Source: Roseobacter ponti (GTDB lineage Bacteria; Pseudomonadota; Alphaproteobacteria; Rhodobacterales; Rhodobacteraceae). Taken from it: a stretch of DNA of 64,000 bases. This document shows positions 38,202 to 47,982 of this stretch, in pieces. Made by a program: the position numbers and the translations under genes. The number at the start of each line of letters is the position of its first letter. Position 1 is the first letter of the stretch. The DNA lies in NCBI RefSeq assembly GCF_012932215.1, contig NZ_CP048788.1, positions 1 to 64,000 of the forward strand, given 5' to 3'. A model generated the notes under the pieces. That model saw only the letters and a program-made list of their open reading frames with translations. It ran no database searches and was not told the origin of the DNA.

Positions 38202-38627
38202 TTAAAGCTGTTTGCTCTGCAGGAAGGTTGTGATGCGGGAGCGCATGGCGTCGGGCCAGGGCACCGGACGGCCGGTGCTCATATCCACTGACACGAGAAC
38301 AGGCGTGGCCGTCATGCGCAATTCCTCAGCGCAATGCGCTTCGACGTGCAGATGCGCCGAAGTGCGCCCGAGCTTCGTAACATGCAGCCGCCAGGTCAGG
38401 ACATCACCCATTTTGCTGGGCGCGGAGAACTCGGCGCCGATGGAAACCGTCGGCACGCCATGGCCGCGTTCCAGGTGCATCTGTGCAAACGAATGGCCAA
38501 GGCCGACCTCATGCCATTCCTCGACCGTCTGGTTCACCATTTCGAAATAACGCGGATAGAAAACGATCCCCGCCGGGTCGCAGTGCTGAAAGAGAACCTT
38601 GATCGTATGCTGAAAAACGTCGTCCAT
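38202..38627 (-). CDS. 4-hydroxybenzoyl-CoA thioesterase-like hotdog protein
   Basis: The 141-residue hotdog-fold protein has HCDPAGIVFYPRYFEM near residues 14-29, where the aspartate is the catalytic residue of 4-hydroxybenzoyl-CoA thioesterases. It lies 78 bp upstream of the fused aromatic-CoA enzyme, same strand. It may release free acid when the CoA pathway stalls, recycling CoA. Whether it belongs to the same transcript is unsure because a promoter candidate lies between them. Confidence 0.82.
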   Translation of the reverse strand: MDDVFQHTIKVLFQHCDPAGIVFYPRYFEMVNQTVEEWHEVGLGHSFAQMHLERGHGVPTVSIGAEFSAPSKMGDVLTWRLHVTKLGRTSAHLHVEAHCAEELRMTATPVLVSVDMSTGRPVPWPDAMRSRITTFLQSKQL

Positions 38628-38657
38628 GCGCCTAACGTGACCCGAACGCGCGCCGCG

Positions 38658-39053
38658 TCAAGAGCCGTCACCTGCCGCCAGATCCGCGAGGATCGGACAG
38701 TCAGGCCGGTCGTTACCCGCGCAGGCGCTGATCAGAAGCGCAAGCGTATCGCGCATCTGGGTCAGCTCATCCCGTTTGCGTTCAATCTCCGCAAGATGCT
38801 CTCTGGCGATCCGTTTGACGTCGGCGCTTGCCCGGTCGCGGTCATTATAGAGCAGCAGGAGACTGCGGCAGGCCTCGACCGAAAAGCCCAGCGAGCGGGC
38901 GCGTCCGATGAATGCCAGCCGGTGCTGGTCCTGCACGCTGAACCTGCGATAGCCGTTCTCGCCCCGCCCGGGCGTGATCAGATCAATGTCCTCGTAATAT
39001 CGGATGGTTTTAACCGGCAGGCCCGTAGCCTTTGCGACGTCGCTGATGTTCAA
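38658..39053 (-). CDS. cueR: Copper-responsive MerR-type regulator CueR
   Basis: CueR senses Cu(I) in the cytoplasm and activates copA. The 131-residue protein has the MerR helix-turn-helix ([24 protein letters not shown]), the wing [10 protein letters not shown], a dimerisation helix, and the metal-loop cysteines in [14 protein letters not shown], the CueR pattern. It begins with TTG overlapping the copA stop (TTGA), so it is expressed from the copA transcript. The copA promoter is its own target. Confidence 0.92.
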   Translation of the reverse strand: MNISDVAKATGLPVKTIRYYEDIDLITPGRGENGYRRFSVQDQHRLAFIGRARSLGFSVEACRSLLLLYNDRDRASADVKRIAREHLAEIERKRDELTQMRDTLALLISACAGNDRPDCPILADLAAGDGS

Positions 39054-41275
39054 AGCGTATCTCCCGTTATGCCGCGCAGGCGCAGCGCATTGGTCAGAAC
39101 AAAGACGCTCGACAGCGCCATGGCCCCGGCTGCGAGCATCGGGGACAGCAGAATACCCGCACTGGCCCAGAGGACCCCGGCAGCGACAGGGATCAGGGCG
39201 ACGTTGTATCCGAATGCCCAGAAAAGATTCTGCCGGATGTTGCGCATTGCCCTGTCAGAGACTGATACGGCGCGGATCACGCCCTGCAGATCACCCGACA
39301 TCAGAACCACGTCAGCCGCTTCAATCGCCACATCCGTGCCCGCGCCGATGGCAATGCCCACATCCGCTGCGGCAAGGGCCGGCGCATCGTTGATGCCATC
39401 CCCGACAAACGCGATACGGCGTCCGTCGCCGCGGATCTCCTGCAGGGCGCTGACCTTACCGTCCGGCATGACGCCCGCGACAACGGTGCTGATGCCGATT
39501 TCTCTGGCGATTGTGCGGGCTGTTTCTTCGCGGTCTCCGGTGATCATGGCGACGTCTGTGCCATGCGCGCGCAGTGTTGCCACGATTGCCCGGGCGTTCT
39601 CCTTGATCTGATCCGACACGCCCAGAAGCGCCGCCACTTCGCCATCAATCGCGGCGAAAAATACCGTCTGCCCCTGCCCCGCAAGCTCACCGGCGCGGTC
39701 ATCGAACTCTGCCGTGCTGATCCCGGCGTCAGTCATCAGTCTGCCCGAACCGATCAGAACGGTGCGGCCTTTAACCTCTCCTTCGATGCCCAGACCGTTG
39801 CGGGCGGAGATATTCTGCGCCGCGTACTCCGGCGCGCCGGCTTCTTTTGCGGCCTCGACAATGGCGCGGGCGACGGGATGTTCCGCGCGCGCTTCCACCG
39901 CGGCGATATGTGCCAGCAGGTCAGATTTCTCCCAGCCTGTCACAAGATCCAGGTTTGCGAGCACCGGGCGTCCGGTAGTCAGTGTGCCGGTTTTGTCAAA
40001 AGCGATGACGTCGATCCCTGCCAGCGCCTGCAGCGCGTCACCCTTGCGAAACAGCACGCCCAGTTCAGCAGCACGGCCCACGGCCACCATAATCGAGGTC
40101 GGCGTTGCCAGCCCCATGGCGCAGGGACAGGCGATGATAAGTACCGAAACTCCGGCCACCAGAGCGTAGGAAATGATCGGTGCCGGCCCGAAGATCACCC
40201 AGGCCACGACGGCAATCGCAGCCACCACCAGCACCGCCGGCACGAACCACATGGTAATGCGGTCCACCAGATCCTGCACCGGAAGTTTTGCGCCCTGGGC
40301 CTGTTGCACCATACGTATAATACCGGCGAGCACGGTGTCTTTGCCCACCCGGGTCGCTCTGATCCTGAGGCTCGCCGCGCCGTTGACCGTGCCGCCGGTG
40401 ACCTTATCACCAGGTACCTTTTCCACCGGCAAAGGCTCGCCCGTCATCATCGCCTCATCCACTGCGCCGGTGCCTTCAAGCACCTCGCCGTCGACGGGTA
40501 CCCGCTCGCCCGGACGCAGCAGAATGATGTCACCGGTCACGATGTCAGCCACGGCCACATCGAGGGTTTTACTGTCGCGCTCCACGCGGGCGCTGCGCGG
40601 CTGCAACCCGGCCAGGGCGCGAATCGCGGCACCGGTGCGGCCCTTTGCGCGCGCCTCCAGCCAGCGTCCTGTCAGGATCAGGGTCACGATCACGGCCGCA
40701 GCTTCGAAATAGACACCCCGGGCGGCTTCGGGAAAGGCCGACGGGATCAGCATCACAAACAGCGAGTATACCAGCGCCGCTCCACTGCCAAGGGCAACAA
40801 GGCTGTTCATATCGGGCGCACCCCGGAAAAGCGCCGGAAACCCGTCACGATAGAAATCGCGCCCGGGCCCGGCCATCACTATAATCGTCAGAACGGCCTG
40901 AATAAGGTGACTGATCCCCTGCCCGACCGCGACTTCGAGTGCAGGAACCACATGCGCGCCCATGGCGAGGAAAACCACCGGCGCGGTCAATGCTGCCGCC
41001 AGAATAACCTTTTTTTTCAGGTGACTGGCTTCTGCGTCGCGGCGCGCGCCCTGGGCCAGGGCATCGGCATCAGACCGGCGCGCAGGGTATCCTGCGTCAT
41101 TCGCGGCGGCTATCAGGGCGTCAGCAGTGGCGTCGCCGGTGACGGTCGCGGTTTCCGTTGCGAGGTTAACCGCGACGCCATGAACACCGGGCACTGCAGA
41201 AAGCGCGCGATCCACGCGCCCGACGCAGGAGGCGCAGGACATTTTTTCGACCGAAAGCGTGACTGTATCTGGCAT
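39050..41275 (-). CDS. copA: Cu(I)-exporting P1B-type ATPase CopA
   Basis: CopA pumps Cu(I) out of the cytoplasm using ATP. The 741-residue protein has one N-terminal metal-binding domain (MSCASCVGR, about 12-20), eight membrane helices, the transport motif [15 protein letters not shown], the phosphorylation motif [15 protein letters not shown] in the nucleotide domain, and [16 protein letters not shown]. It is followed by cueR with a 4-bp overlap and preceded by a CueR-type promoter. Confidence 0.95.
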   Translation of the reverse strand: MPDTVTLSVEKMSCASCVGRVDRALSAVPGVHGVAVNLATETATVTGDATADALIAAANDAGYPARRSDADALAQGARRDAEASHLKKKVILAAALTAPVVFLAMGAHVVPALEVAVGQGISHLIQAVLTIIVMAGPGRDFYRDGFPALFRGAPDMNSLVALGSGAALVYSLFVMLIPSAFPEAARGVYFEAAAVIVTLILTGRWLEARAKGRTGAAIRALAGLQPRSARVERDSKTLDVAVADIVTGDIILLRPGERVPVDGEVLEGTGAVDEAMMTGEPLPVEKVPGDKVTGGTVNGAASLRIRATRVGKDTVLAGIIRMVQQAQGAKLPVQDLVDRITMWFVPAVLVVAAIAVVAWVIFGPAPIISYALVAGVSVLIIACPCAMGLATPTSIMVAVGRAAELGVLFRKGDALQALAGIDVIAFDKTGTLTTGRPVLANLDLVTGWEKSDLLAHIAAVEARAEHPVARAIVEAAKEAGAPEYAAQNISARNGLGIEGEVKGRTVLIGSGRLMTDAGISTAEFDDRAGELAGQGQTVFFAAIDGEVAALLGVSDQIKENARAIVATLRAHGTDVAMITGDREETARTIAREIGISTVVAGVMPDGKVSALQEIRGDGRRIAFVGDGINDAPALAAADVGIAIGAGTDVAIEAADVVLMSGDLQGVIRAVSVSDRAMRNIRQNLFWAFGYNVALIPVAAGVLWASAGILLSPMLAAGAMALSSVFVLTNALRLRGITGDTL

Positions 41276-41305
41276 ATGCCGGGGATCCCTTGTGCAGACA
41301 CGTTC

Positions 41306-41336
41306 TACATAAGGGTTCCAGTCACTGGAAGGTCAA
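41306..41336 (-). promoter_or_regulatory. CueR-type copA promoter with 19-bp spacer
   Basis: On the minus strand, TTGACC (41336-41331), a 19-bp spacer, then TATGTA (41311-41306). The spacer contains the palindrome TTCCAGTCACTGGAA (41316-41330). The over-long spacer and the dyad inside it are the hallmark of MerR/CueR promoters, and the layout resembles Escherichia coli copA. The start would be near 41299, 24 nt before the ATG. Confidence 0.85.
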
Positions 41337-41353
41337 GAGCGCGCGCTGTGGTT

Positions 41354-42880
41354 TCAGACGGCTTTGCTCGTTTCCTGGTTCCCGGAGGTCTCCGTGGGGG
41401 TTTCGCCCGGTGGGTCGCTGACCAGTTCCGCATCAACAATTTCAGCGTCGTCGGTGGTGTCATCGACGGGTACTTCGGGTTCGTCCGCTGCGGATTTATC
41501 CTCCAGCGTGCCGACGATCAGAGGCAGCATCTGCACACCGCCCGGCATCGCCATTTCCGACATAGGCGGGCGTTTCCAGGCAAGGGTGTCAAAGCTCTCG
41601 CAGTTTTCACAGATCGGCGCCCACTCCGCGTGGATGTGCTGGCAGTTGTCACAGATCCACTGCGGACCGCGCGAAACAGTCACCGCACGGGCAAGCCAGC
41701 CCCGTACGACTGCATCCTTAGCCCCCTCGCCCCGCTCGATCGCCGCCATCAGGGTCACAGACCGTACTGTCGGGTCGGTTTCAACCAGATCACCCAGAGC
41801 GCGCCGGGCTTCGGGGAAATCCTCGTTGGCAATGTGCAGTTCAGACAGCAGCATTTTGGTCTCAGCGTCGTCAGGCCGCGTCCGGGTCAGAGCGGCAAAG
41901 CGTTTGATCCGGGCCTGGGGGGTTTCATCAGGCTCTATTTCGGCGAAAGCTGCTGCCAGATCAGGATGCGGGTGTGCCTCCCAGGCCTTTTTCAGGAGCC
42001 GCGTCGCCAGACGCGGACGCTGCTGGCGGATATAGCTTCGGGCCGCCATGACCGCTGCGGGAATAAGATCCGGCGACAGTTTGTTCGCCTCAATGGCCTT
42101 TTCCTGCACCTCAATGGAGCTCTCGTCAGAAATGATGTCTTTCGCCTCCGACAGCGCCAGAACCGCATCACGGCGTTTGTGCACATCGCGCGGCAGGTTG
42201 CCATGCTTCAGCTTGGCACTCAGGGTCTGGCGCGCACCGGCCCAGTCTTCTTTCTTTGCCTGCAGGCGCAGCAGGACGTCCTGGGTTTCTTCGTGTCTGG
42301 GCTTGAGAGCAAAAGCTTTCTCGGCCAGCGCCAGCGCCGTTTCGGTATCACCCTCTGCGAGTTTCTGGCGCAGAATTCCGCGCACACCGACAAAGCGCGT
42401 CGCATTGTTGGCGACGAGCTTTTTATATGTCTCTTCGGCCTTGCGTTTGTCTCCGGCCATTTCGGCGGCCTGCGCGGTGAGCAGATTGGTCAGCTCAGGC
42501 TTGTTGAGATAACGGTCAGCCTTGGCGGCTTTGTTCATCGCGACACGGCCCTCGCCGCTTGCCAGTGCCATCAGCCCTTCGGACAGAGCCTCAAAGCCTT
42601 TGCGCTCACGGTTGCGGTCAAAATACCGCGACAGCGCCGTTTCATCACCATTGAGAAAATGCCAGGTGGCCATCAGCAGCGACAGCAGTTTCAGCAGGAT
42701 CCAGACGGCGAGCACCATCACCGCCACGGCGATCACCGATTGCAGCGGACCAAAGGTGTATTCGCTGCCCATCACGGTGACCTGCACACCGCCTTCGCTT
42801 TCGAGCAGGTAATCGGCACCGAGTGCCAGTGCTGCAACAGCTGCAACAAAGAGTACAATCTTAATCAGAGACCAGAGCAT
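41354..42880 (-). CDS. hemY: HemY-like TPR membrane protein
   Basis: This is the alphaproteobacterial HemY of the heme locus, not protoporphyrinogen oxidase. The 508-residue protein has two N-terminal membrane helices (about 3-22 and 38-62), the HemY_N domain (FLNGDETALSRYFDRNRERKGFEALSEG), a run of TPR-like helices, and a C-terminal zinc ribbon (CDNCQHIHAEW, then CENC) like that of LapB. It ends in an acidic tail. It starts 11 bp after the Mic60 gene and has an AAGGAAG ribosome-binding site; an upstream ATG at 42934 would overlap Mic60. Confidence 0.88.
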   Translation of the reverse strand: MLWSLIKIVLFVAAVAALALGADYLLESEGGVQVTVMGSEYTFGPLQSVIAVAVMVLAVWILLKLLSLLMATWHFLNGDETALSRYFDRNRERKGFEALSEGLMALASGEGRVAMNKAAKADRYLNKPELTNLLTAQAAEMAGDKRKAEETYKKLVANNATRFVGVRGILRQKLAEGDTETALALAEKAFALKPRHEETQDVLLRLQAKKEDWAGARQTLSAKLKHGNLPRDVHKRRDAVLALSEAKDIISDESSIEVQEKAIEANKLSPDLIPAAVMAARSYIRQQRPRLATRLLKKAWEAHPHPDLAAAFAEIEPDETPQARIKRFAALTRTRPDDAETKMLLSELHIANEDFPEARRALGDLVETDPTVRSVTLMAAIERGEGAKDAVVRGWLARAVTVSRGPQWICDNCQHIHAEWAPICENCESFDTLAWKRPPMSEMAMPGGVQMLPLIVGTLEDKSAADEPEVPVDDTTDDAEIVDAELVSDPPGETPTETSGNQETSKAV

Positions 42881-42890
42881 TATGTCTTCC

Positions 42891-44327
42891 TTAGTTACTT
42901 TGCAGGCTGTCAGACAGCGTAGTTGCAGCGTCACGGGCGGCCTGACGGGCCTCGGCAGAGGAGATCCAGTCCTGCATCGCGGTCCTGGCGGGTTCGGGAA
43001 GCGCCTCCATCTCGCTCAGCGCAAGTGAGAGATCACCCTGTTTCAGAGCGGCCTCGCTGCGCGACAGGATCGCATCGGGGTCATCACCGTCCCGCGGGGT
43101 CACAGACCGCGCACCGAGCGTCCGACGCAGAAACGCACCAACACCCTGAACTTCGGCTTCGGGTGTATGTTCCCGCGCCGCAGCAAGACCCGCGCGCGCC
43201 GCACCCGGAAAGCTCTCGCGCAGATCACTGATCGTCGGGACACCGTCAGATGCAGCAGTACGCAGCGCCTCAGGGACCTCAACAGGCGCGACCTCTTCGA
43301 GATCGTTCAGCGCCGGCTCAAAAGCCTCGCCGCTTTCGACGGCCGTGACCACCCGGGTCAGAGCCGCCCGCGCGAGGATCTTTTCAGCTTCTGAGCGTGC
43401 GGCCGCTTCGGCGTCGGCGACCCCGGCCTGAAGGGTTGCGATCTCGTCGCTTTGTGTGGCGATCTGCCGGCTCTGCTCATCCAGCGCGGCCTGCAGGGCG
43501 GCGATCTCTTCAGCAGAGGCACCGCTGTCGCCGGGCTCTGTGGCGACGGGCCTGCTTTCAAGATCACTGATCCGCCCGGAGAGCTCTTCAACTGACGTGG
43601 CCAGTGCACCGACAGCGCCCGATACCTCGGACGTATCAGCCACGGCAGGTTCGGCGTTCTCCAGAGCTTCAATCCGTGCTGAAAGCGCGGCGGTCTCAGC
43701 GCTCAGATCATCCGTCCACGATTCGATTTCGGCAACATAAATGCTGCTTCTCTGCATCGATTCCGGAAGATAAGCGTCAAGCTGGTCACCGCGCCCTGCG
43801 ATAAATCCGATCAGGGCAGCGATCACACCACCAAAAACGGCGGGCCACATGCTGCCTTTGTGCACCTCGCGCACGGTGGTCTGGGTGACCACAGGCAGGG
43901 CCTGGTCCTCTTCCGGTTTCTCCGCGTCAGAGGTCTTACCGACATCCTTCACCGCGGCCTCAGTTTCTGCCGGGTCAGTCTCCCGGGCCTCGGCAGACCA
44001 TGGATTGTCAGACGGGTTCTTTTCACCCTCATCAGTCTCTAACAGGACGAAATCAGTCTCTGTACCGGATTTTTCAGGATCGGGATCCGGGGCCTTTTCC
44101 GGCGTCTTCGCAAGGACCGCGTCAGGGTCTGTGACAGGCTCATCCGCAGCATCCGTCGGCTCAGCAGTTGCCTCCTGCTGCTCCTGCGCGCCGGTGTCAT
44201 CCGCCTTTTTGTCGGACGCGTCTTCTGCGGTTACGTCATCGGTGACCTGCGTCTCCGGCGTCTCTGCGGACAGGTTCTTGTCGTCTTCCTTATTGCCCGA
44301 TTTGCGCGATTTAGCCAAAACATCCAC
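42891..44327 (-). CDS. Mitofilin/Mic60-like inner membrane protein
   Basis: The 478-residue protein has a long acidic, disordered N-terminus (1-150), one membrane helix (about 161-179), a coiled coil (about 200-310; EIAALQAALDEQSRQIATQSDEI), and a C-terminal mitofilin-like domain (RESFPGAARAGLAAAREH). Alphaproteobacterial Mic60 relatives shape intracytoplasmic membranes, and their gene is known to sit next to hemY and hemD, as here. The start is GTG with GGAT 6 nt upstream. Confidence 0.85.
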   Translation of the reverse strand: MDVLAKSRKSGNKEDDKNLSAETPETQVTDDVTAEDASDKKADDTGAQEQQEATAEPTDAADEPVTDPDAVLAKTPEKAPDPDPEKSGTETDFVLLETDEGEKNPSDNPWSAEARETDPAETEAAVKDVGKTSDAEKPEEDQALPVVTQTTVREVHKGSMWPAVFGGVIAALIGFIAGRGDQLDAYLPESMQRSSIYVAEIESWTDDLSAETAALSARIEALENAEPAVADTSEVSGAVGALATSVEELSGRISDLESRPVATEPGDSGASAEEIAALQAALDEQSRQIATQSDEIATLQAGVADAEAAARSEAEKILARAALTRVVTAVESGEAFEPALNDLEEVAPVEVPEALRTAASDGVPTISDLRESFPGAARAGLAAAREHTPEAEVQGVGAFLRRTLGARSVTPRDGDDPDAILSRSEAALKQGDLSLALSEMEALPEPARTAMQDWISSAEARQAARDAATTLSDSLQSN

Positions 44328-44405
44328 CCCTAATCCGATTCTCCGCCCGCCGGCGTCGCTTTGAAACCTTACTCCGGGGCGGAACTCCTCTCAACCCAAG
44401 CTGTC

Positions 44406-45101
44406 TCAGGGAAACAGTTTTTCAATGCCTGCCGCCATGGAAACCGCATCAGGAGTACCCGCTGTGATCCGTTGCGAAAATGCGGTCTGACCAGTGCCGG
44501 CTGCAACAGCGTCGCTCAGAAAGACCGCGATCACCTGTCCGGGCGCCGGGCATTCCGCCACAAACTGCGCCGCAGCACGCGGTGAAAAAAGCGGCACAAT
44601 CACCTGACCGGAGCCATCAAAGAGCGCGCGGGCAACCGGGCTCAGGCTCAGAAGCTGCTGATCATAGAGAACGATTCTCCGGGCCCGGAGCCCCGCAGCC
44701 TGCAGCGATTCACAGATCGCGCCGCGCGTATGCGCCCCGCTCAGATGTACGAGATCTGCGGCGGGGCGTTCCGCGAGAATGCGTTTAATCAGCTCCGCCG
44801 CCGTATCACCCGCCTGCTCCGCTTCCCAGCCCGCGTTTTGCGCGCTGCCCGTGGTACGCGCGCCGACGCACCAGGCCCGGCGGCCATCCCCGGGAGGCGC
44901 AAACCGCACACCATTGGACGAGGAAAAGACGGCTTCTTCCTGCGGCGACGGTGCCGCCGCGCCGCGCAGGGGCTCAATACGCAGCAGGGGGCTTTCGATC
45001 ACGTCAGCTCCGGACCGGACCCGCCGCGACAACATCCCGACGAAATCCGCGTTCGCGCCTGCCGGACGGGTCATCAGTAATGACATCTTCTGATCAGCCA
45101 T
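44406..45101 (-). CDS. hemD: Uroporphyrinogen-III synthase
   Basis: HemD closes hydroxymethylbilane into uroporphyrinogen III with inversion of ring D. The 231-residue protein starts [20 protein letters not shown] (typical N-terminal LLMTRP) and has FSSSNGVRF and [23 protein letters not shown]. HemD is poorly conserved, so the call also relies on the neighbours mic60 and hemY. It is divergent from tsaD, 74 bp apart. Starts at 45101 (GGTGAG close upstream) and 45086 are both possible. Confidence 0.85.
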   Translation of the reverse strand: MADQKMSLLMTRPAGANADFVGMLSRRVRSGADVIESPLLRIEPLRGAAAPSPQEEAVFSSSNGVRFAPPGDGRRAWCVGARTTGSAQNAGWEAEQAGDTAAELIKRILAERPAADLVHLSGAHTRGAICESLQAAGLRARRIVLYDQQLLSLSPVARALFDGSGQVIVPLFSPRAAAQFVAECPAPGQVIAVFLSDAVAAGTGQTAFSQRITAGTPDAVSMAAGIEKLFP

Positions 45102-45175
45102 CTCACCCCCGGCATTGTTTACGCAGCCATCCGGTGTTACCTGCAGGGCGTTTATCTTGCAACGGAAACGCCCCG

Positions 45176-46273
45176 ATGGCCGCACCCTGTACCGTTCTGG
45201 CGCTGGAAAGCAGCTGTGATGACACGGCTGCTGCTGTACTGCGCCGGACGGCCGGTGGCGCGACGGAGATCCTGTCCTCCGTGGTGCGGGGGCAGGCGGA
45301 GCTGCACGCCGGGTTCGGCGGCGTCGTGCCGGAAATTGCCGCACGCGCGCATGCCGAAACGCTGGATCATTGCGTGGAGCAGGCGCTGGAGGCCTCAGGT
45401 CTCGGGCTGGATGACATCGACGCCATCGCAGTGACCGCGGGTCCGGGGCTGATCGGCGGAGTGGTATCGGGGGTGATGTGCGCCAAGGGTCTGGCGGCCG
45501 CCACAGGCAAACCGCTCTACGGGATCAACCACCTTGCCGGTCACGCGCTGACGCCTGGCCTGACCGACGCCGTGCCATATCCCTGGCTGATGCTCCTGGT
45601 CTCGGGCGGGCACTGCCAGTTTCTGCTGGTGCGCGGACCGGAGGATTTCACCCGGCTTGGGGGCACGATCGACGATGCGCCGGGCGAGGCTTTTGACAAG
45701 ATTGCGCGGCTTCTCGGGTTGCCGCAACCGGGCGGGCCGGCCGTCGAGGCTGCAGCAAAAGACGGTGATCCGGCACGCTTTGCCTTTCCGCGGCCGCTGC
45801 TCGACAGGGCAGGGTGCGATATGTCGTTCTCCGGGCTGAAGACCGCCGTTTTGCGGACCCGGGACGCGCTGATAGCAGACCAGGGCGGGCTCACCGAGCA
45901 GGACCGCTGCGATCTTTGTGCCGGATTTCAGGCGGCGGTTGCGGATGTCTTTGCTGAAAAGACACGCAGGGCGATGGACAATTACCCGAAGGTGGCGGAT
46001 CAGACGCCGGTCATCTGCGTTGCCGGTGGTGTCGCAGCAAACATTACGATACGCAGGGCCTTAGAGACTGTTTCGCAGGAGTTTGGCGCGCGCTTCATCG
46101 CGCCACCACTCGCCCTTTGCACCGATAATGCAGCGATGATCGGATACGCGGCACTGGAGCAGATGGCGATATCCGGGCCCTCAGGCATGAGCCTGCCGGC
46201 GCGGCCCCGATGGCCGCTGGACCAGACGAGCCCCGCCATGCTGGGCAGCGGCAAAAAGGGCGCGAAAGCATGA
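45176..46273 (+). CDS. tsaD: tRNA N6-adenosine threonylcarbamoyltransferase TsaD
   Basis: TsaD transfers threonylcarbamoyl to A37 of tRNAs reading ANN codons, with TsaB and TsaE. The 365-residue protein has [15 protein letters not shown] at the N-terminus, the metal-binding histidines in [20 protein letters not shown], and [13 protein letters not shown]. Its stop overlaps the gpsA ATG. No strong ribosome-binding site is seen upstream. tsaE, the partner ATPase, lies at 58053. Confidence 0.95.
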   Translation: MAAPCTVLALESSCDDTAAAVLRRTAGGATEILSSVVRGQAELHAGFGGVVPEIAARAHAETLDHCVEQALEASGLGLDDIDAIAVTAGPGLIGGVVSGVMCAKGLAAATGKPLYGINHLAGHALTPGLTDAVPYPWLMLLVSGGHCQFLLVRGPEDFTRLGGTIDDAPGEAFDKIARLLGLPQPGGPAVEAAAKDGDPARFAFPRPLLDRAGCDMSFSGLKTAVLRTRDALIADQGGLTEQDRCDLCAGFQAAVADVFAEKTRRAMDNYPKVADQTPVICVAGGVAANITIRRALETVSQEFGARFIAPPLALCTDNAAMIGYAALEQMAISGPSGMSLPARPRWPLDQTSPAMLGSGKKGAKA

Positions 46274-47232
46274 AGGTCGCGGTGGCGGGTGCAGGTGCTT
46301 TCGGCACGGCACTGGCCATTTCGATCAGTGCAACAGGCCCGGTCACCCTGTGGCTGCGCGACGCAGGAGAGGCAGAAAAACTGGACACAACGCGTGAGAA
46401 TGCGCGGCGTCTGCCGGGCGCGCGTCTGCCCGACAGCATCACGGTTTCATCCGACGCCCGGGCGCTGGCAGAAGCCGATGTCCTTCTGCTGGCCGTGCCG
46501 ATGCAGAAACTGCGTGGATTTCTCCAGGATCATCGCGCGCAGCTTGCCGGCAGAACGCTGGTGGCCTGCTGCAAAGGGATCGAACTTGAAACCGGGCAGG
46601 GGCCGCAGGATGTCATTGCCGATGTACTGCCGGGATCCCCTCTGGCGCTGCTGACCGGGCCCGGCTTCGCGCGCGACATAGCCATCGGCCTGCCGACCGC
46701 GATGACGCTGGCCTGTGCAGACGCTCCCCTTGGCGAGGTGCTTCAGGAAAGGCTGTCGTCGGTCACGCTGCGGCTTTATCGCAGCACTGATGTGACCGGT
46801 GCGGCCCTGGGCGGAGCGCTGAAAAACGTTGTGGCGATTGCCTGCGGTGCGGCGATCGGCGCGGGCCTTGGAGAAAGCGCCCGCGCGGCCCTGATGACGC
46901 GCGGAAACGCAGAGATGACACGGCTTGCGGCCCGGCGCGGTGCGGACCCCGCGACTCTCAGCGGGCTCTCGGGGTTCGGAGATCTGGTGCTGACCTGCAC
47001 CTCGGAACAGTCGCGCAATTACCGTCTGGGGCTGTCGCTGGGACAGGGCGACGGTTTTGACCCTGCTGTAACTGTCGAAGGCGCCGCAACAGCCCGCGCG
47101 ATGGATTCGGCCGCGCGCGCCGCGGGGGATGATATGCCCATCACGGCGGTGGTTGCAGCGCTTGTCGAAAACCGTTTGGATGTACCTCAGGCCATGCGAC
47201 ACCTTTTGTCGCGCTCACTGAAGGAAGAATAA
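46270..47232 (+). CDS. gpsA: Glycerol-3-phosphate dehydrogenase [NAD(P)+]
   Basis: GpsA reduces dihydroxyacetone phosphate to sn-glycerol-3-phosphate for phospholipid synthesis. The 320-residue protein has the Rossmann motif [27 protein letters not shown], the catalytic lysine region [13 protein letters not shown], and [14 protein letters not shown]. Its ATG overlaps the tsaD stop (ATGA), and a YciI gene starts 1 bp after its stop. At 320 residues it is near the family norm of about 330. Confidence 0.95.
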   Translation: MKVAVAGAGAFGTALAISISATGPVTLWLRDAGEAEKLDTTRENARRLPGARLPDSITVSSDARALAEADVLLLAVPMQKLRGFLQDHRAQLAGRTLVACCKGIELETGQGPQDVIADVLPGSPLALLTGPGFARDIAIGLPTAMTLACADAPLGEVLQERLSSVTLRLYRSTDVTGAALGGALKNVVAIACGAAIGAGLGESARAALMTRGNAEMTRLAARRGADPATLSGLSGFGDLVLTCTSEQSRNYRLGLSLGQGDGFDPAVTVEGAATARAMDSAARAAGDDMPITAVVAALVENRLDVPQAMRHLLSRSLKEE

Positions 47233-47233
47233 T

Positions 47234-47506
47234 ATGCTGGTTGCACTGATTGCGCGGGACAAGCCCGGCGCGCTGCCTGTCAGGCAGGAAAACCGCCCGC
47301 TGCACGTGGAATACCTGAAATCCGGACCCGCCGTCCAACAGGCCGGGCCGCTGCTCGATGCGGCGGGCGATATGTGCGGGTCGCTGATCATTCTGGATGT
47401 GGCTGATATGGATGCGGCAGAGGCTTGGGCTGCTGCAGACCCCTATGCAAAAGCGGGTCTTTTCGCCTCGGTTGAGCTAATCCCGTGGAACAGGGTCATC
47501 GGCTGA
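47234..47506 (+). CDS. YciI family protein
   Basis: The 90-residue protein has the YciI/dimeric ferredoxin-like fold pattern (HVEYLKSG with a conserved His, then GSLIILDVADMDAAEAWAAADPYAKAGLF). YciI-like proteins are small dimers of unknown or dehalogenase-like activity. It starts 1 bp after gpsA and overlaps the EVE gene by 1 bp (TGATG), so it is in the tsaD-gpsA operon. Confidence 0.85.
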   Translation: MLVALIARDKPGALPVRQENRPLHVEYLKSGPAVQQAGPLLDAAGDMCGSLIILDVADMDAAEAWAAADPYAKAGLFASVELIPWNRVIG

Positions 47507-47925
47507 TGGCACACTGGCTCTTCAAATCCGAGCCCTCCACATGGGGTTGGGACGATCAGGTGGCAAAAGGTGAGACCGGCGAGGAATGGGACGGCGTGCG
47601 CAATTACCAGGCCCGCAACTTCATGCGCGAGATGAAAAAGGGCGATACCGGCTTTTTCTATCACTCGCAGAAAGAGCGCGCGGTCGTGGGCATCGTCGAA
47701 GTGATCCGCGAGGCCCATCCCGACAGCACCACGGAAGATGACCGGTGGGAGTGCGTTGATATCAAGGCCGTAAAGCCTGTGGAGACGCCCGTGACCCTGG
47801 ACCGGATCAAAGAAGAGCCGGACCTTGCCGATATGGTGCTCGTGCGCAACTCGCGGCTCTCGGTGCAGCCGGTGACACCTGATGAATGGCGGATCGTCTG
47901 TCGGCTCGCGGGCCTTTCTGACTAG
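47506..47925 (+). CDS. EVE domain-containing protein
   Basis: The 139-residue protein is a single EVE (PUA-like) domain: HWLFKSEPSTWGWDDQV, GVRNYQARNFMREMKKGD, and IVEVIREAHPD. EVE domains bind modified DNA or RNA bases; stand-alone versions may act in RNA modification or restriction. The ATG at 47506 sits in a TGATG overlap with the YciI gene. A longer frame to 47485 would run into that gene. Last member of the coupled tsaD-gpsA-yciI-EVE run. Confidence 0.9.
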   Translation: MAHWLFKSEPSTWGWDDQVAKGETGEEWDGVRNYQARNFMREMKKGDTGFFYHSQKERAVVGIVEVIREAHPDSTTEDDRWECVDIKAVKPVETPVTLDRIKEEPDLADMVLVRNSRLSVQPVTPDEWRIVCRLAGLSD

Positions 47926-47982
47926 GCGAATGCGCGGATATTTGCCACGGTAGGGACGGATTTATCTGTCGGGGGTCAGAAA

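Noticed and set aside
41303-41319. GTTC-N9-GTTC near copA as a LexA box
   Set aside because: The spacer is nine, not seven, and the bases belong to the CueR promoter.
41354-42880. Protoporphyrinogen oxidase (other meaning of HemY)
   Set aside because: There is no FAD motif; the protein is a TPR membrane protein with HemY_N features.
39563-42922. Very long plus-strand frame (1119 codons) opposite copA and hemY
   Set aside because: It is antisense to two well-supported genes and reads as Arg/His/Gln-rich shadow sequence without domains.
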